Program-made: the position numbers and the translations under genes | In this document: positions 5,165-6,601 of the stretch, one piece after another | Layout of the letters: the number at the start of each line of letters is the position of its first letter | How positions within the stretch are numbered: the stretch's first letter is position 1 | Notes under the pieces: generated by a model | The model's input: only the letters and a program-made list of their open reading frames with translations | What the model was told of the DNA's origin: nothing | Database searches by the model: none | Assembly: GCA_002869305.1 (NCBI GenBank) | Contig: PKTC01000328.1 | Coordinates: 1-6,601 of the forward strand | DNA length: 6,601 nt | Direction of reading: 5' to 3' | DNA from: Marinilabiliales bacterium | Lineage (GTDB): Bacteria > Bacteroidota > Bacteroidia > Bacteroidales > UBA12077

Positions 5165-6601
5165 TTATTTTATAATAATCCTGGATGTAAAACTTTCGTT
5201 ATTCGTATTAATTTTTATAAGATAAACACCTTGCTTGTATTCAGATAAATCAATTTGTTGTTTCTCTAAATCGGATATTTCAAGTACCAATATTCCGGTT
5301 ATATCAAATATCTGGATGCTTTCAATTTCGGTATTTTCTGATTCCAGGTTTACTATTCCACTTGTAGGATTAGGATACATTTGAATACCTGCTTTTGCAA
5401 GATCCTTAATTCCGGTGGATTGATTCACAGTAAGTTCGACATAGACTTTGGTATTTGCAGGATTGGGATAAATTGCCACCTCATTCTCAATTGCATCCAT
5501 ACCCCCTACAGATACGGTGGGGTCCCTGTAAATGGCTGATACCACAACATCTTCCCCGGTCATGGTCAAATAGGTCAGAGCTGAATTAATATTTTTTACA
5601 GAAGGTGAACCCGCATCAACTTTCCATTGCTCGAAGATATGGCCTTCGGGGGCTGCATTTGCAAAGATCATGATTGATTCACCCGGCGTATAGCTCCCGC
5701 TCCCACTTCCGCCATTGACAGTCAGAGAATATTTTTTGATTTCAGTGAAGATGGCTTTGATAATAACCTCAGTTGCAGGCATTGTTAAAACTGTGGTGGG
5801 TAAGTTCATATCCAGAATCTCAGGGCTGCCTGAGGTGATTTCCCAGCTATCGAACATCATTCCTTCCTGAGCCTGGTCAGCTGTAATCTGAACTTCAATC
5901 CCTGAATAGTAATTACCATCCCCTGTTCCGTTATACACAGTTAGAGGATGCCTTTCTCCGGCTGTGGGATCCACTATCTCAATGGCATCGATCCGCGTGA
6001 TCACAGGTCCGGATTTGAAATGGTATAAGCGAAACCAGTTGATGGCATTCATATCTGGTTCTCCATCCGTGATGGCAGCTGCGCTAAGGTCCAGGCTGAT
6101 GAAATTCCAGCCGTCGGTCAATTCTCCTATATTCCAGTTAAATTCGTTTTGGTCCGGGCGGCCGGCACTTCCGATCTCCACCTGGTTGGAACTTTCCAAC
6201 CGGGATACATCTGAAACATAATACCAGAACTGCAATTTCCCGCTTTCCACTGAAGCACCTGAATTGTATGGCATGGAAAATACTTTCTTATATTCGTCGG
6301 TTTGTTCTCCATTAAATTCCAGGCAGCCCAGGCCTTCTTTCTGATCTTCGGTATTGAGGCTGAATGAGCCAGACGATCCCCAATCTTTTAACAGGTCACA
6401 GTCGTCCAGGTAAATGCCAAGAACTTTATACCGGGCAGAGATGACCACATCATCTTCAGTCATCCTGAGGGTTGTTTTCTCGGCATAAATGTCTTCAATA
6501 AGGGGAGTACCGGAATCGATAACCCAACCAATGAATTGCTGGGCAGGCGGAGCCTCATCTGCTGAAATGGCAACAATCTCATCCTGCACATATCTTCCGT
6601 C
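5165..6601 (-). CDS. T9SS-secreted protein with divergent InlB B-repeats, C-terminal part (runs off right edge)
   Basis: The frame is open through the right edge, so 478 codons of a larger protein are visible. Residues are counted here from the GTG at 6589, which is internal, not the true start. Divergent InlB B-repeat (Listeria-Bacteroides type) domains lie at about 1-54, 215-282 and 286-354, each with the pattern G-x-Y...F-x-x-W...LTM...V-x-A-x-Y/F. Between the first and second is a jelly-roll, carbohydrate-binding-like region (about 57-207; FWYYVSD, DGWNFISLDLS, INWFRLY, IDAIEI). The C terminus (about 401-474) is a type A T9SS sorting domain: YPNPTSG, IQIFDITG, IDLSEYKQGVYLIKI and a basic-hydrophobic end. 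The protein should be exported by Sec and then moved to the cell surface or medium by T9SS, probably as an adhesin or polysaccharide-associated protein. Just before the sorting domain is a truncated extra copy of its beginning (IYPNPANTKVYVEL, 373-386). The last 300 bases are much more AT-rich than the rest. Confidence 0.9.
   Translation of the reverse strand, partial: DGRYVQDEIVAISADEAPPAQQFIGWVIDSGTPLIEDIYAEKTTLRMTEDDVVISARYKVLGIYLDDCDLLKDWGSSGSFSLNTEDQKEGLGCLEFNGEQTDEYKKVFSMPYNSGASVESGKLQFWYYVSDVSRLESSNQVEIGSAGRPDQNEFNWNIGELTDGWNFISLDLSAAAITDGEPDMNAINWFRLYHFKSGPVITRIDAIEIVDPTAGERHPLTVYNGTGDGNYYSGIEVQITADQAQEGMMFDSWEITSGSPEILDMNLPTTVLTMPATEVIIKAIFTEIKKYSLTVNGGSGSGSYTPGESIMIFANAAPEGHIFEQWKVDAGSPSVKNINSALTYLTMTGEDVVVSAIYRDPTVSVGGMDAIENEVAIYPNPANTKVYVELTVNQSTGIKDLAKAGIQMYPNPTSGIVNLESENTEIESIQIFDITGILVLEISDLEKQQIDLSEYKQGVYLIKINTNNESFTSRIIIK

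Noticed and set aside
5964..6312. Two ORFs inside the secreted-protein gene (5964-6221 plus, 6127-6312 minus)
   Set aside because: Both are other-frame shadows of the jelly-roll region of the T9SS-secreted protein, which is clearly the real frame.
6587..6589. GTG as the start of the T9SS-secreted protein
   Set aside because: The frame continues to the window edge with residues DGRY that complete the first InlB repeat (G-x-Y at its beginning), so the GTG is an internal Val codon.

Overview
The window looks like chromosomal DNA of a Bacteroidota (Bacteroidetes) bacterium, probably an environmental one living at variable oxygen. The evidence is a type IX secretion (T9SS) C-terminal sorting domain on a large repeat protein, a lipoprotein with an acidic stretch right after the lipobox cysteine (surface-export-like), promoter elements of the Bacteroidota form TAnnTTTG, A-rich leaders instead of clear Shine-Dalgarno sites, and an AT-rich base composition.

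Layout, left to right. Positions 1-101 (minus) hold the start of a lipoprotein that runs off the left edge. About 620 bases follow with no confident gene, only one weak hypothetical ORF (314-607). Next come two convergent pairs of the same form: a small plus-strand gene of an unrecognised family facing a minus-strand enzyme. The first pair is the 74-aa protein at 798-1022 facing an adenosine-deaminase-like enzyme (1155-2144). The second is a paralogue of the small protein (2297/2318-2503) facing a membrane-anchored metallo-beta-lactamase-fold hydrolase (2543-3454). Further right on the minus strand are an SRPBCC-superfamily protein (3683-4171) and, upstream of it, a short Crp/Fnr-type regulator (4301-4816). 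After a strong hairpin terminator (5105-5140) comes the 3' part of a large T9SS-secreted protein with divergent InlB B-repeats (5165-6601), which runs off the right edge.

The most interesting signal is regulatory. Four Fnr-like boxes (TTGAY-N4-RTCAA, one degenerate) lie upstream of both small genes, the deaminase and the hydrolase. In all four, exactly 22 bases separate the box from a TAnnnTT-type -7 element, and each points at a gene start. This is the geometry of a class II Crp/Fnr-activated promoter, with the box near -41.5. The four genes therefore look like one compact regulon, probably responding to oxygen or nitrosative stress, built around a duplicated small protein that I cannot assign to any known family. 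The duplicated unit carries its promoter with it: the two copies align without gaps from the box through about 63 codons.

The Crp/Fnr gene and the SRPBCC gene share a different promoter-proximal element and may form a second small circuit. The recognition helix of the encoded regulator is not of the classical Fnr type, so it is probably not the protein that binds the four boxes.
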